Below the pieces are notes generated by a model that was not told the DNA's origin, made no database searches, and saw only the letters and a program-made list of their open reading frames with translations. A DNA stretch of 64,000 nucleotides from Acetobacteraceae bacterium (GTDB taxonomy: Bacteria; Pseudomonadota; Alphaproteobacteria; Acetobacterales; Acetobacteraceae): contig JAMXLO010000088.1 in NCBI GenBank assembly GCA_024280945.1, positions 144,688-208,687 on the forward strand, given 5' to 3'. Within the stretch, counting starts at the first letter, position 1. Each line of letters opens with the position of its first letter. The translations under genes and the position numbers were made by a program. This document shows, one piece after another, positions 29,669 through 38,093 of the stretch.

Positions 29669-30318
29669 TGCGGATTGCGCTGATCCACGCGCTGAATCAC
29701 TCCATCGCACCCATCGAAGCATCGTTCGCAAGACTCTGGCCTGAGGCACAGCGCGCCAACCTGCTGGACGACACGCTGTCGTCCGACCTTGCGCAGGAAG
29801 GCAAGCTGACGCCCGCGATGACGAAACGTTTCCTGGACCTCGCGCGCTATGCGCGATCCTGCGGCGCGGACGGCATCCTGTTCACATGCTCGGCGTTCGG
29901 TCCCTGTATCGAGGCGTGCGCTCGCGAGCTGGCGCCCCTGCCAGTGCTCAGGCCCAACGAAGCCATGATCGAGGAGGCAGTCTCGCGGGCGGGGGCGCAG
30001 GGCCGCATCGGCTTGCTGGCGACCTTTGCTCCCACGCTGGCAACAATGCCAGCGGAGTTCGCCGCCATTGCACCCGACGTGACACTGGTCCCGGCGCTGG
30101 TATCCGAAGCTCTCGCCGCGCTGAACCGTGGCGATGCGGCCGAACACGACCGATTGGCGGCAGAGGCGGCACGCGAGCTGGAAGGCTGCGATGTCGTTGC
30201 ACTGGCGCAGTTCAGCCTCTCTTCGGCCGCTGATCGCGTCGCTACCGCTACCGGGCGGGCGGTGTTGACCACGCCGGACAGTGCCGTGCGAAAGCTCCGT
30301 CGGTTGTTGAGCGCATAG
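29668..30318 (+). CDS. Asp/Glu racemase superfamily protein, single-Cys type
   Basis: A 216-residue Asp/Glu racemase-fold protein. The first active-site Cys is present in GILFTCSAFGPCIEA (Cys74), but the position of the second catalytic Cys is LAQFSLSSAADRV, with no Cys. One-Cys members such as arylmalonate decarboxylase and maleate isomerase-like enzymes use a different second residue, so a plain racemase is unlikely. It overlaps DUF4242 by 1 bp and lies 4 bp before a second superfamily member, suggesting two steps of one pathway with the upstream FAD enzyme. Confidence 0.82.
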   Translation: MRIALIHALNHSIAPIEASFARLWPEAQRANLLDDTLSSDLAQEGKLTPAMTKRFLDLARYARSCGADGILFTCSAFGPCIEACARELAPLPVLRPNEAMIEEAVSRAGAQGRIGLLATFAPTLATMPAEFAAIAPDVTLVPALVSEALAALNRGDAAEHDRLAAEAARELEGCDVVALAQFSLSSAADRVATATGRAVLTTPDSAVRKLRRLLSA

Positions 30319-30322
30319 GCAA

Positions 30323-31108
30323 GTGCGCGTCTGGTATCAGAGCTTCGTCGATCCTGCCGAGCAGGCACCCTATATCGAGCGCCTGCGCGACAGGCTTCGG
30401 GCGATCGCCTCCCCTGGCATCGAGGTCGATGTGCACGGCATTTCCCCGCCGGACCGCTTCTTCCACCCGATCACGGAATTTCGCTGCGCGGAGCAGACGA
30501 TCCACGCCGCGCTGGCGGCAGAGCGGGCCGGTTACGATGCCTTCGTGATCGGTCACTTCCAGGAGCCTGGACTGACGGAATGCCGGGGCGCCGTGGATAT
30601 TCCGGTGATCGGTCTCGGCGAGGCCACACTGCTGTTCGCCTGCTCCATCGGACGCCGCATCGGTCTCGTGACGATCGATCCCGTCTTCGTCCCCTGGCAT
30701 GAAGAACAGGTGATCCGGCACGGCCTGTCGCAGCGGGTCGGCGGCGTCACAGCGATCAAGGCGGATCTGCCGCGGTTCATGCGCGCTTTCACCGATGCCG
30801 AGGAATATGTGCGGGTGCGGGCGGATTTTGTGCGCCAGGTACAGCCGCTGCTGCAGCGCGGTTGCGATGTGCTCATTCCCGCCGGTGGCCTGCCCATGCT
30901 GCTGTTCTCGCAGGATCAGCCGTTCGTGGTTGAGGGTGCCGTGGTGCTGGAAGGGATTGCCACGGTGGTGAAGACCACAGAGATGGCACTCGCAATGCAT
31001 CGCCTGACCCGCGTGGCAGCGAGTCGCGCTGGCCTCTATTCACTTGCCCCGGCGGGGGCGATCGAGGATTTCCGTGCGGCGGCTAAAGCAGGCAAGCACT
31101 CCGCCTGA
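30323..31108 (+). CDS. Asp/Glu or hydantoin racemase superfamily protein lacking the usual active-site Cys pair
   Basis: A 261-residue protein with the overall pattern of hydantoin-racemase-like proteins (start MRVWYQSFVDPAEQAPYIER). Where the first catalytic Cys is expected there is His78 (VIGHFQEPGLTECRGAVDIP), and the second site reads DVLIPAGGLPMLL without Cys. The fold seems intact, so the chemistry may differ from racemisation. A GTG start is used, 4 bp after the preceding superfamily member. Its 3' end overlaps the convergent membrane protein gene by 26 bp. Confidence 0.75.
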   Translation: MRVWYQSFVDPAEQAPYIERLRDRLRAIASPGIEVDVHGISPPDRFFHPITEFRCAEQTIHAALAAERAGYDAFVIGHFQEPGLTECRGAVDIPVIGLGEATLLFACSIGRRIGLVTIDPVFVPWHEEQVIRHGLSQRVGGVTAIKADLPRFMRAFTDAEEYVRVRADFVRQVQPLLQRGCDVLIPAGGLPMLLFSQDQPFVVEGAVVLEGIATVVKTTEMALAMHRLTRVAASRAGLYSLAPAGAIEDFRAAAKAGKHSA

Positions 31109-32585
31109 CACGGAACAGCGCCGCGATATCCCGTTGCGTGATCAAGGCCAATCGATCGGCTGCGAAGTGCGCCAGGTCGGGCTCGCCGCCGGCGTTGAGC
31201 AACAGCATGTAATCGTAGCCGCATAGATCGGCGAGGGCTCGATAGTTCATCATTATGTCGGCGTGCTCGGCCAGTTCCTTATAGGAGATCAGGGTTTCCA
31301 CCGGTTGCTGCGACGGATTGTCGAACAGGAATGGCCAATAGGCACGACGTTCGATCAGCAGCAGAGCGGGCAAATGGGTATCCAGTTCGAGGCCGACGGA
31401 CAGCGTGCGACTGAGCGGCACATGGTGCCAGTATTCAGGCGCTGCCGCGGACGTGACGTCGGCGGCCATCACGCGGGCGCCAGGTGGCACGGATGCGATG
31501 ACTGTCCGCAGGTCGGTCACGTCGCGCTGATGTTCATGCCACGCGTAGCCTATGACTCCCATCCGGGTGGTGAACAAGACGGCAAACAGGCATGTCGCGT
31601 AAATCGTCATCAGCCGGTTCAGGCGTATTGGCTGTACTGCGGCGAAGAGTAGGAAGACCAGCAGAATTACAAAGCGTGTGTCGAGAAAATAGGTTCCTTT
31701 GAAAGCCCACGGTGCGACGACAAAACCGACTGTTGCCACCGCGAGGGCCACGCCGCCTGCAAGGGTCATCCGAAAGCGTCCGGTGGTGATGCAGGTGAGA
31801 AGAAACCCGGCAACCGCGCTGGCGGTGATGATATCTAAAGCCAGGATGTAGTTGGAGAAGGGCAGGACAAGTTGGCGGAGCTTGTCGACGGCAGAAGTCC
31901 ATTCGATGCTGTTGGAGAGGGATGCAAGGGGAGAAGCCAGGTAGAGTGCAAATGGCGTCGCGATCATTGGCAGCATAATGCTGATCCGCCTGCAGACGAC
32001 GCTCGGCCTTTTCCGCGCTGACCAGAGTTGTTGCAGTTCATATCCCGCGATCAGCACAAAAAAGAACAGCAATCCCATCAGGTGACAGAAGAACAGCGTA
32101 ATCGTCCCGAGGGTGGCGATAATCACCATCCGTTTGGGATGGCGATCACGCCAGGCAATCCAGGCCGCGGCGAGCAGCAGCGCCAACCCGATACCGGCGA
32201 CAAAGTTGAGAAAGCCCAGAAGAAACGTCGCGTTATAGGCAACCAGCGCCGACGCCAGCGGCCAAGCCGACCAGTTGCCGCAGGTGGCGCGACTATAAGC
32301 GACCACCCCGATAACGGGCAGCAACAGGCTGAGCCCCACAACGACGCGGCCTGCCATTTGAACCGGGAACACGTGCAGCAGCGGGGGCAGCACCAGGTCG
32401 ATGCCCAGATCGGGGATGATCGCCCAGCGCGGCCTGTACATGCTCGACAGGATCGGATCGGTGTCGGCCGATGCCAGGACGACTGCTCGTGCCAGATGGT
32501 TGGGATAGTCCAGCAGAGGCGGCACGTCGACCAGGGCGAGGGGGGCGACAAGGATCAGGCACAGCAGAGCGAACGCCCATTTCAT
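31083..32585 (-). CDS. Polytopic membrane protein, GT-C-like, function unknown
   Basis: A 500-residue integral membrane protein with roughly ten hydrophobic segments. The N-terminus is a signal-anchor (MKWAFALLCLILVAPLALV) followed by VPPLLDYPNHLARAVVLA, a loop with Asp and His like those in GT-C glycosyltransferase-fold proteins of unknown function. The last about 130 residues look soluble (from ASVPPGARVMAADVTSA). ATG 32585 is used; a GTG at 32621 with a weak ribosome site is an alternative. It converges on the racemase-like gene with overlapping ends. Confidence 0.6.
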   Translation of the reverse strand: MKWAFALLCLILVAPLALVDVPPLLDYPNHLARAVVLASADTDPILSSMYRPRWAIIPDLGIDLVLPPLLHVFPVQMAGRVVVGLSLLLPVIGVVAYSRATCGNWSAWPLASALVAYNATFLLGFLNFVAGIGLALLLAAAWIAWRDRHPKRMVIIATLGTITLFFCHLMGLLFFFVLIAGYELQQLWSARKRPSVVCRRISIMLPMIATPFALYLASPLASLSNSIEWTSAVDKLRQLVLPFSNYILALDIITASAVAGFLLTCITTGRFRMTLAGGVALAVATVGFVVAPWAFKGTYFLDTRFVILLVFLLFAAVQPIRLNRLMTIYATCLFAVLFTTRMGVIGYAWHEHQRDVTDLRTVIASVPPGARVMAADVTSAAAPEYWHHVPLSRTLSVGLELDTHLPALLLIERRAYWPFLFDNPSQQPVETLISYKELAEHADIMMNYRALADLCGYDYMLLLNAGGEPDLAHFAADRLALITQRDIAALFRVRRSACLL

Positions 32586-32650
32586 GGCAGGACTTGAGGC
32601 AGAAGCTGGCGCCGCGCACACTCCGGCTCAGGAACGGCAGGAGGGCGGAT

Positions 32651-33316
32651 ATGGATCTGGCACAGTTCCGTGCGACGGTAGCGCAGGCCGCGCCGCCGGA
32701 GGGGCTCAGCCTGGCGCTGCAGACGCTGTGGTGGGATGCGAAGGGTGATTGGAACCACGCCCATGCTTGCGCGCAGAAGGACGAAGGCGAGACCGGATCC
32801 GCCGTGCACGCCTACCTCCATCGCAAGGAAGGCGACATGCGGAATGCCGGCGGCTGGTATAGTCGCGCGGGGCGCGAGCCGGCGACCGTATCGCTGGAAG
32901 AGGAATGGCAATCGCTTGCGGAAGAAGTGCTGACCGCACAGGCGGTCGACGGCGCGCGCGCGGCGATGGATGGGTTCATGGTGGCGTTCAACGCCAAGGA
33001 TGCGGAGGCCATCCGTTCGCGCTGGTTCCATTTCCCGCACGCGCGCTTTCATAGCGGGCAGATCACCGTCATGCAGACGCCGACTGAATATCACAACACG
33101 GTCTGGGCCAACCAAGGTCCGTCGGCCGAATGGTCGCAATCGATCTGGGACTACGTCGAGGTGATCGATGCAGGCCCCGACAAGGTGCACTTCCGCGTCC
33201 AGTTCACCCGGGTCCGCGCCGACGGGAGCGCCATCGGCAGCTACCGATCGCTGTACATCGTGACCTACAAGGAGGGGCGTTGGGCCATTCAGGGCCGTTC
33301 GAGCTGGGCCGAGTGA
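32651..33316 (+). CDS. Two-domain protein: small conserved N-terminal domain plus SnoaL/NTF2-like domain
   Basis: A 221-residue protein. Residues 1-90 form a small conserved unit (LALQTLWWDAKGDWNHAHAC, NAGGWYSRAGREPATVSLEE) that I associate with stand-alone alphaproteobacterial proteins of unknown function. Residues about 95-221 have the NTF2/SnoaL-like pattern: FMVAFNAKDAEAIRSRWFHF, WDYVEVIDAGPDKVHFRVQF and YRSLYIVTYKEGRWAIQGRS. SnoaL-like domains are small polar-cavity folds, often isomerases or partners in catabolism. The ATG follows AGGAGGG. Divergent from the membrane protein, 65 bp apart. Function unassigned. Confidence 0.7.
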   Translation: MDLAQFRATVAQAAPPEGLSLALQTLWWDAKGDWNHAHACAQKDEGETGSAVHAYLHRKEGDMRNAGGWYSRAGREPATVSLEEEWQSLAEEVLTAQAVDGARAAMDGFMVAFNAKDAEAIRSRWFHFPHARFHSGQITVMQTPTEYHNTVWANQGPSAEWSQSIWDYVEVIDAGPDKVHFRVQFTRVRADGSAIGSYRSLYIVTYKEGRWAIQGRSSWAE

Positions 33317-33326
33317 CGGGGAGGGT

Positions 33327-33539
33327 ATGATTGACGCGGATGCCAAGACGACGACGCTACGGATGATCCCTTATGGGCCCTACGTCGTGACGGCGGATGA
33401 TGGCAAAGGTACGGTCGACGCAGCCACAGTGAACTGGGTGACCCGGACCGCGTTTTCTCCTTTGATGGTGGTGGTTCGGCGCCGAGCCCTTGGCGACAAT
33501 GTGTTCCACCGGGCAGCTGATAACGAGGTGCTAACATGA
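33327..33539 (+). pseudogene. C-terminally truncated flavin reductase-like fragment
   Basis: A 70-residue frame beginning after a GGGGAGGG site. Its first 48 residues match the start of flavin reductase domains (RMIPYGPYVVTADDGKGTV then AATVNWVTRTAFSPLMVVV), but family similarity stops there and the frame ends 22 codons later; the rest of the about 160-residue FMN-binding domain is absent. It overlaps the start of the luciferase-like monooxygenase by 4 bp (ATGA). It may be translated but should not fold as a flavin reductase. A natural short peptide cannot be excluded. Confidence 0.6.
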
Positions 33540-34690
33540 TCAGGAAATTTGCCACGGTTTATGCTGGCCATGTGGATTTGCCCGACCGTGGGCAGGATGC
33601 CACACCGGCGAACGAACGGCGTTTCTCCAACTCGCATCTGGCGAGCGTCTTCGCCAAGACCGAGGCCATCGCCAAGGTGATGGACGATGGCGGCTGGGAT
33701 ACGCTGTGGCTGGCCGAGCACCACTTTCAGCAGGAGGGCTACGAGGTCATCCCGAACCTGCTGATGGCGGCGGTTCACCTGTCCCATCTCACCAAGAACC
33801 TGAAGATCGGCTGCGGCTTCAACATCACGCCGATGTGGCACCCGCTACGTCTGGCCGAAGATTTTGCTACCGCCGACATCATGACCAAGGGACGCACGAT
33901 TTTCGGCGTTGGCCGCGGCTATCACACCCGCGAGGTGGAAGTGTTTGGCGCACCGATGCTGGATCAGAACGCCAACCGCGAACTGTTCGAGGAGCAGGTC
34001 GAGATCATCTTCAAGTCGTTCAATAACGAACGTTTCTCACACAAGGGCAGGCATTACACCTTGCCCCCCGAGGTGCCGTATCGCGGCTACACCTTGAAGG
34101 ACCTGACGCTGGTGCCGCGGCCGATCCACCTGCCGGTGGAGTGCTGGCAACCGGTGGTCAGCGCATCCGCCCGCGGTCTCGACTTCATGGTGAAGCACAA
34201 CATCAAGGGCGCTGTCGGTGGGGGTGCGGCGACCATGGAGCAGGGACCGATCACCGCGTTCCAGGCGGCCGCGCATCGCGCCGGGAAGGACTGGAAGCTG
34301 GGTGAGAACCTGATGATCGGTATCGTCATCCACCTGGCTGACAGCAAGCAGCAGGCGTTGAAAGAGATCGTCCCCCTGTACGAGGAGCACGCCAAGATGT
34401 TTGCGCCTCTTGGCTTCATGCCGGGGATGACCAAGGAGCAGATCGCCGCAGTGGCCAAGCGCGGTGGTTGGTACGAGTCGGGGGTGCCGAAGGTCGAGCA
34501 CTACATCAACATGGGCGGCTGGTTCGCCGGCACGTCGGATGAGCTGGTAGCTTTCCTGAAGCATCTCGAGGCGCGCTATCCCGGACTGGAACACGTCAAT
34601 CTGTCGATGCCGATGGGCACGCCGGAGGCAATCATGCTCGATCAGTATCGCCGCGTGACGGCCGAGGTGATGCCGCACTTCCAACGTTGA
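33536..34690 (+). CDS. LLM class flavin-dependent monooxygenase (luciferase-like)
   Basis: A 384-residue bacterial-luciferase-family enzyme. Family features: WDTLWLAEHHFQQEGYEVIP near residue 57, LKIGCGFNITPMWHPLRLAE, FGVGRGYHTREVEVFG, and late LEHVNLSMPMGTPEAIMLDQ. Such enzymes use reduced FMN delivered by a reductase to oxidise hydrocarbons, amines or ketones. GAGGTG precedes the ATG by 6 bp. The adjacent partner reductase is decayed, so reduced flavin must come from elsewhere. The following epoxide hydrolase (63 bp away) suggests oxidation of a terpenoid or aromatic substrate, by inference. Confidence 0.9.
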   Translation: MIRKFATVYAGHVDLPDRGQDATPANERRFSNSHLASVFAKTEAIAKVMDDGGWDTLWLAEHHFQQEGYEVIPNLLMAAVHLSHLTKNLKIGCGFNITPMWHPLRLAEDFATADIMTKGRTIFGVGRGYHTREVEVFGAPMLDQNANRELFEEQVEIIFKSFNNERFSHKGRHYTLPPEVPYRGYTLKDLTLVPRPIHLPVECWQPVVSASARGLDFMVKHNIKGAVGGGAATMEQGPITAFQAAAHRAGKDWKLGENLMIGIVIHLADSKQQALKEIVPLYEEHAKMFAPLGFMPGMTKEQIAAVAKRGGWYESGVPKVEHYINMGGWFAGTSDELVAFLKHLEARYPGLEHVNLSMPMGTPEAIMLDQYRRVTAEVMPHFQR

Positions 34691-34753
34691 TGCGATCGAA
34701 GAAGGCGGACGCCGGCTCCTGGGGGCTAACGCGAGTGAGGCGAGGACAAGGCT

Positions 34754-35905
34754 ATGGCAACGCCGGCACCATTTTCTCTGAACGTCCCACAGGAGGCGAT
34801 TGCCGACCTCCGCGAACGTTTGAGCCGCACCCGCTTTCCCGATCAGGCCCCTGGTGAGCCATGGGCATATGGCACGAACGTCGACTATCTCCGCCAACTT
34901 GTCGAGTATTGGCGAACCAGCTTCGATTGGCGTGCAGAGGAAGCGCGGCTGAACGCGTTTCCTCAGTTCAAGGCGCCATTGCACGACATCGACCTGCACT
35001 TCCTGCATGTGCCGGGGCAGGGGCCGAAGCCTTATCCGCTGCTGCTCATGCATGGTTGGCCCGGGTCGGTGTTCGAGTTCATCGACCTTATTCCGCGCCT
35101 GACGGATCCGGCGCGGTTCGGTGGTGATCCGGCCGATGCATTCACCGTCGTCGCTCCGTCTCTACCCGGCTACGGCCTGTCGTTCCGGCCTGGGCAGAAG
35201 CGCTTCGGCATCGAAGAGATCGCCGATTGCTTTGCTGATCTGATGACGCAAACATTGGGTTATCGGCGATTTGCGGCGCAGGGCGGCGACTGGGGTGGCA
35301 TCACCGCTTCCCGCATGGGGTACGCGCATTCGGACAAGCTGATCGGCATCCATGTCAACCTGCTTGCGGTGCGCCGCGAAACGAACATGCTGGCCAACCC
35401 AACGTCCGAAGAGCGCATCTATCTCGACCAGCTGGCGCACTGGCTGAAGGAGGAGACCGGATACCAATGGATCCAGGGCACGCGCCCCCAGACACTGAGT
35501 TTCGGTCTGACTGACTCGCCGGCGGGGCTGGCCGCCTGGATCATGGAAAAGTTCCGTATCTGGTCCGACTGCAACGGCGATGTGGAAAGCGTATTTGCCC
35601 GCGATCGGCTGCTCGCGAACATCAGTCTCTACTGGTTCACCGGTGCGATAGGTTCGTCATTCTTTCCTTACTACTTCCGCATGCATCGACCCTGGCCCAT
35701 TCCGGAAGGTGGCAAGATATCCGTCCCGACCGGCTATACCGAGTTCCCTCATGAAATCCTGCGACCGCCGCGATCGCTTGCCGAGAAGACCTATCAGGAC
35801 ATCCGTCGTTGGACGATCATGCCACGGGGCGGCCACTTTGCGGCGATGGAGCAGCCCGAGGCATTGGCAGCAGAGATCCGAGAGTTCTTCCGGCCGCTGC
35901 GCTGA
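34754..35905 (+). CDS. Epoxide hydrolase family protein (EHN plus alpha/beta hydrolase)
   Basis: A 383-residue epoxide hydrolase. The N-terminal EHN segment (LRERLSRTRFPDQ and WRTSFDWRAEEARLN) is followed by the alpha/beta fold: oxyanion motif LLMHGWPGSVFEFI, nucleophile elbow AAQGGDWGGITASRM (Asp in GGDWG) and a late RGGHFAAMEQPE with the catalytic His. These enzymes open epoxides to diols; microsomal-type members include juvenile hormone and limonene-like substrates. GAGGACAAG precedes the ATG. It follows the luciferase-like monooxygenase, a plausible source of the epoxide. It converges with the C13 peptidase, 9 bp apart. Confidence 0.92.
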   Translation: MATPAPFSLNVPQEAIADLRERLSRTRFPDQAPGEPWAYGTNVDYLRQLVEYWRTSFDWRAEEARLNAFPQFKAPLHDIDLHFLHVPGQGPKPYPLLLMHGWPGSVFEFIDLIPRLTDPARFGGDPADAFTVVAPSLPGYGLSFRPGQKRFGIEEIADCFADLMTQTLGYRRFAAQGGDWGGITASRMGYAHSDKLIGIHVNLLAVRRETNMLANPTSEERIYLDQLAHWLKEETGYQWIQGTRPQTLSFGLTDSPAGLAAWIMEKFRIWSDCNGDVESVFARDRLLANISLYWFTGAIGSSFFPYYFRMHRPWPIPEGGKISVPTGYTEFPHEILRPPRSLAEKTYQDIRRWTIMPRGGHFAAMEQPEALAAEIREFFRPLR

Positions 35906-35914
35906 TTCGGCGAC

Positions 35915-36685
35915 TTAGAACAGCGGCGCATCGTAAAGCTCGGCGGCTTCTGCGCCGACCGAGACCTGCGGCTCAGAAGGGGGAAAATGCTGCCGGCGCT
36001 CCATGGCCGCCACATCGAGTCTAATGACGGTAAAGATCTGACGCAGGCTCCTGTCCGGTTCGCCGAAGGCCTTCAGCTCAGCTTCACCGAACAACGTATG
36101 GCGGTTTCCCGCCCCGCAGCCAAACGAACTGCGGTCAGCGCGCGCCGCCGTTAGGATGATCCGGCGGGGTCCGCGCAGGTCACGGATGAACGATCCGGAG
36201 TAGCAGGCGGACACAACAATGATCGTCGGATGACTGGCGAGTGGCGCCAGCATTCCCGCAAGCGCGTGCGAACTCAATCCCGTAGTTTCCCCTTCACCGA
36301 CTTTGCGCGCCAACTCGTACGGCGCGCCATGCGTGCTGATGTGCACAAACATGATGTCACGAGGTCCAGCCTGCGCGGCGGCTGTACGGACGAAGGACAG
36401 GATGGTCGCATCATCGGCGATGGGGAAGCGGCCGCCACGCGAATGCAGATTGCTGGCGATCATCGGCACGACCCGATAGCTGCTCTCTTCGCGCAGCTTG
36501 TCGCCAAGCAAGACGACATCGTTTTCGGACCATTGCTCGGAATAGAGTGCCAGCCCGATATAGAACAGTCGCCCCCCCGCATCCCGAGCAGCAAGTGTTG
36601 TAGTCGGAACAAGCGCGATCGCGACAATAAACCATACCAGCCGGCGTGTGAGAGCGCCGCTCAGTGCGCTAGATCGCGATAGCAT
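35915..36685 (-). CDS. C13 family (legumain-like) cysteine peptidase, membrane-anchored or exported
   Basis: A 256-residue protein with the caspase-haemoglobinase fold signature: HISTHGAPYELA places the catalytic His119 and VVSACYSGSFIRDLR the Cys161, and SFGCGAGNRHTLFGEAE matches bacterial Peptidase_C13. An N-terminal hydrophobic stretch (residues 15-32, WFIVAIALVPTTTLA) is a signal peptide or anchor, so it acts in the periplasm. Bacterial C13 members are poorly studied. ATG 36685 lies inside the end of the decayed MFS gene (25-bp overlap). Confidence 0.82.
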   Translation of the reverse strand: MLSRSSALSGALTRRLVWFIVAIALVPTTTLAARDAGGRLFYIGLALYSEQWSENDVVLLGDKLREESSYRVVPMIASNLHSRGGRFPIADDATILSFVRTAAAQAGPRDIMFVHISTHGAPYELARKVGEGETTGLSSHALAGMLAPLASHPTIIVVSACYSGSFIRDLRGPRRIILTAARADRSSFGCGAGNRHTLFGEAELKAFGEPDRSLRQIFTVIRLDVAAMERRQHFPPSEPQVSVGAEAAELYDAPLF

Positions 36686-37516
36686 CCAGTTCCTTGCCTT
36701 TGCTCCGGCGTGAACAGCCAGATACCCAAGCCCATCAATAGCATTGCCACCGGCACGACCAGGAAAGCCTTGGCAAATGATCCAGTGCTTTGCTGGATGC
36801 CGACAGTCACGAACGGCCAGAGCACAAATCCGACCAGCCAAGCCACGGCCCACGAGAACCCGTTGCCAATGCCGCGGCACCGGGTTGGATACATTTCCGC
36901 GGTGAGGATCATGCTCGGAGCCCAGAAGCCCAGGAAGCCAATACTCCACAACAGTCCATAGACCCACAGCGCGGTATTGCTCTCGGCGAACACCCACAGC
37001 GTGCGCAACACCGCACCTTCAGGCAACATGACGTAGGACGCCGGTTTCCGGCCGAAGCGGTCGGAGATCAGGCCAGCGAAGAACAGGCCGAGGAAGCCGA
37101 TCAGTCCCCACCATATATAGAAGGTACCATAGGTGGCCGTGGACCAGTGGCGCTCCTGTGCCAGGTAGAGCGGCATCCACCCGCCCACCGTGCCGTAGAT
37201 AATGGTGCTGCAGCAGGCGATGAACGTCGCCGCAGCCGTGTTTTTCAGCGTATCGGGCAGGAACAGCTGACGAACCGGCGCCTTCGCAGCGCGGTCGAGC
37301 CAGGCCAGGCCTGCGGCCAGCAGTGGTTGGCCAGCGGCCTGTGCCTCGCGAAATTGCCGCCGCCGATCCTGCAGGCGCACCCAGTAGGGCGCCTTCGGCA
37401 TTCCGATACGGATACCTGCGAGCAGCGCGACCACGACGGGAATCAAGCACGTGATAATTCTGCTCGAGTGGGCCGGTGACGATATCGGAGGACGCGACGG
37501 CTCCCGATGGGCTCAT
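36661..37516 (-). pseudogene. MFS transporter with internal deletion and frameshift
   Basis: The C-terminal half of an MFS sugar/metabolite transporter is clear: GWMPLYLAQERHWSTATYGT, SDRFGRKPASYVM and AEMYPTRCRGIGNGFSWAVA, about six membrane segments ending at 36661. A full transporter has twelve. A textbook AGGAGGGA site precedes an ATG at 37516 that starts a family-like cytoplasmic N-terminus (MSPSGAVASSDIVTGP), but in another frame; after about 20 codons it meets the TM6-loop region in the wrong frame. The simplest reading is an internal deletion that removed TM1-5 and shifted the frame. Re-initiation at TTG 37446 would give only a half transporter. Confidence 0.75.
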
Positions 37517-37609
37517 AGGCGGTCCCTCCTCGGAATGCGTGTTGTGGCCCTTCCTGGCAGAAGGGCGATCGAAGATGGAAGTCTTGCCGGAGCTGGGTCA
37601 AGCGCTCCC

Positions 37610-38071
37610 TCATGGCGGCAGTGTCTCAGTCCGTAATTCAGCCTCCGCGCCCTGTGAGCTCGCCTCGGTCGAATTCGCAGCGAGACACTCGATATTCACT
37701 TCATCCGTGACGGGAATGAGTACCAAGAGAAGCTGGTCGTCGTTCACGACATGATCCTTGTGCCCCTTGCCCCTCGTGTCTTCGAGGAAGACGATTGCAC
37801 CCTGGCTGAACCTGCGCCTTTGTCCGTCACTTACCTCGACCTCTAGCGACCCTTCCGAGAACACAACAAATTGTCGAGCCGGAGCTGGATGCCAGTCGTG
37901 GGCAATCAAGGCGGCCGAGCCGACAAGAAATCGCACTTGCGTCGAGGCGATAGGAGGCGACATGCCCATCGGCGGAAGACCCTCCGCCGGAACGATGGAA
38001 GTCAGCGGCACCTCATTGTCCGAGAAGTGCGATTCTCCATGATCGTCAGCAAAGATGCGAGTGATCATCAT
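37610..38071 (-). CDS. Cupin domain protein
   Basis: A 153-residue single-domain cupin. The central strand GSLEVEVSDGQRRRFSQGAI and the preceding HDWHPAPARQFVVFSEG resemble cupin motifs, the first with His residues that could bind metal; GHKDHVVNDDQ supplies further His. The cellular role is unknown: small cupins act as isomerases, dioxygenases or sensors. Two adjacent ATGs exist; 38071 is preferred with AGGAGA about 8 bp upstream. It is divergent from the beta-rich fragment at 38094, and lies behind the decayed MFS gene. Confidence 0.8.
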   Translation of the reverse strand: MMITRIFADDHGESHFSDNEVPLTSIVPAEGLPPMGMSPPIASTQVRFLVGSAALIAHDWHPAPARQFVVFSEGSLEVEVSDGQRRRFSQGAIVFLEDTRGKGHKDHVVNDDQLLLVLIPVTDEVNIECLAANSTEASSQGAEAELRTETLPP

Positions 38072-38093
38072 AGTGCATCTCCTGGCTTGACAC

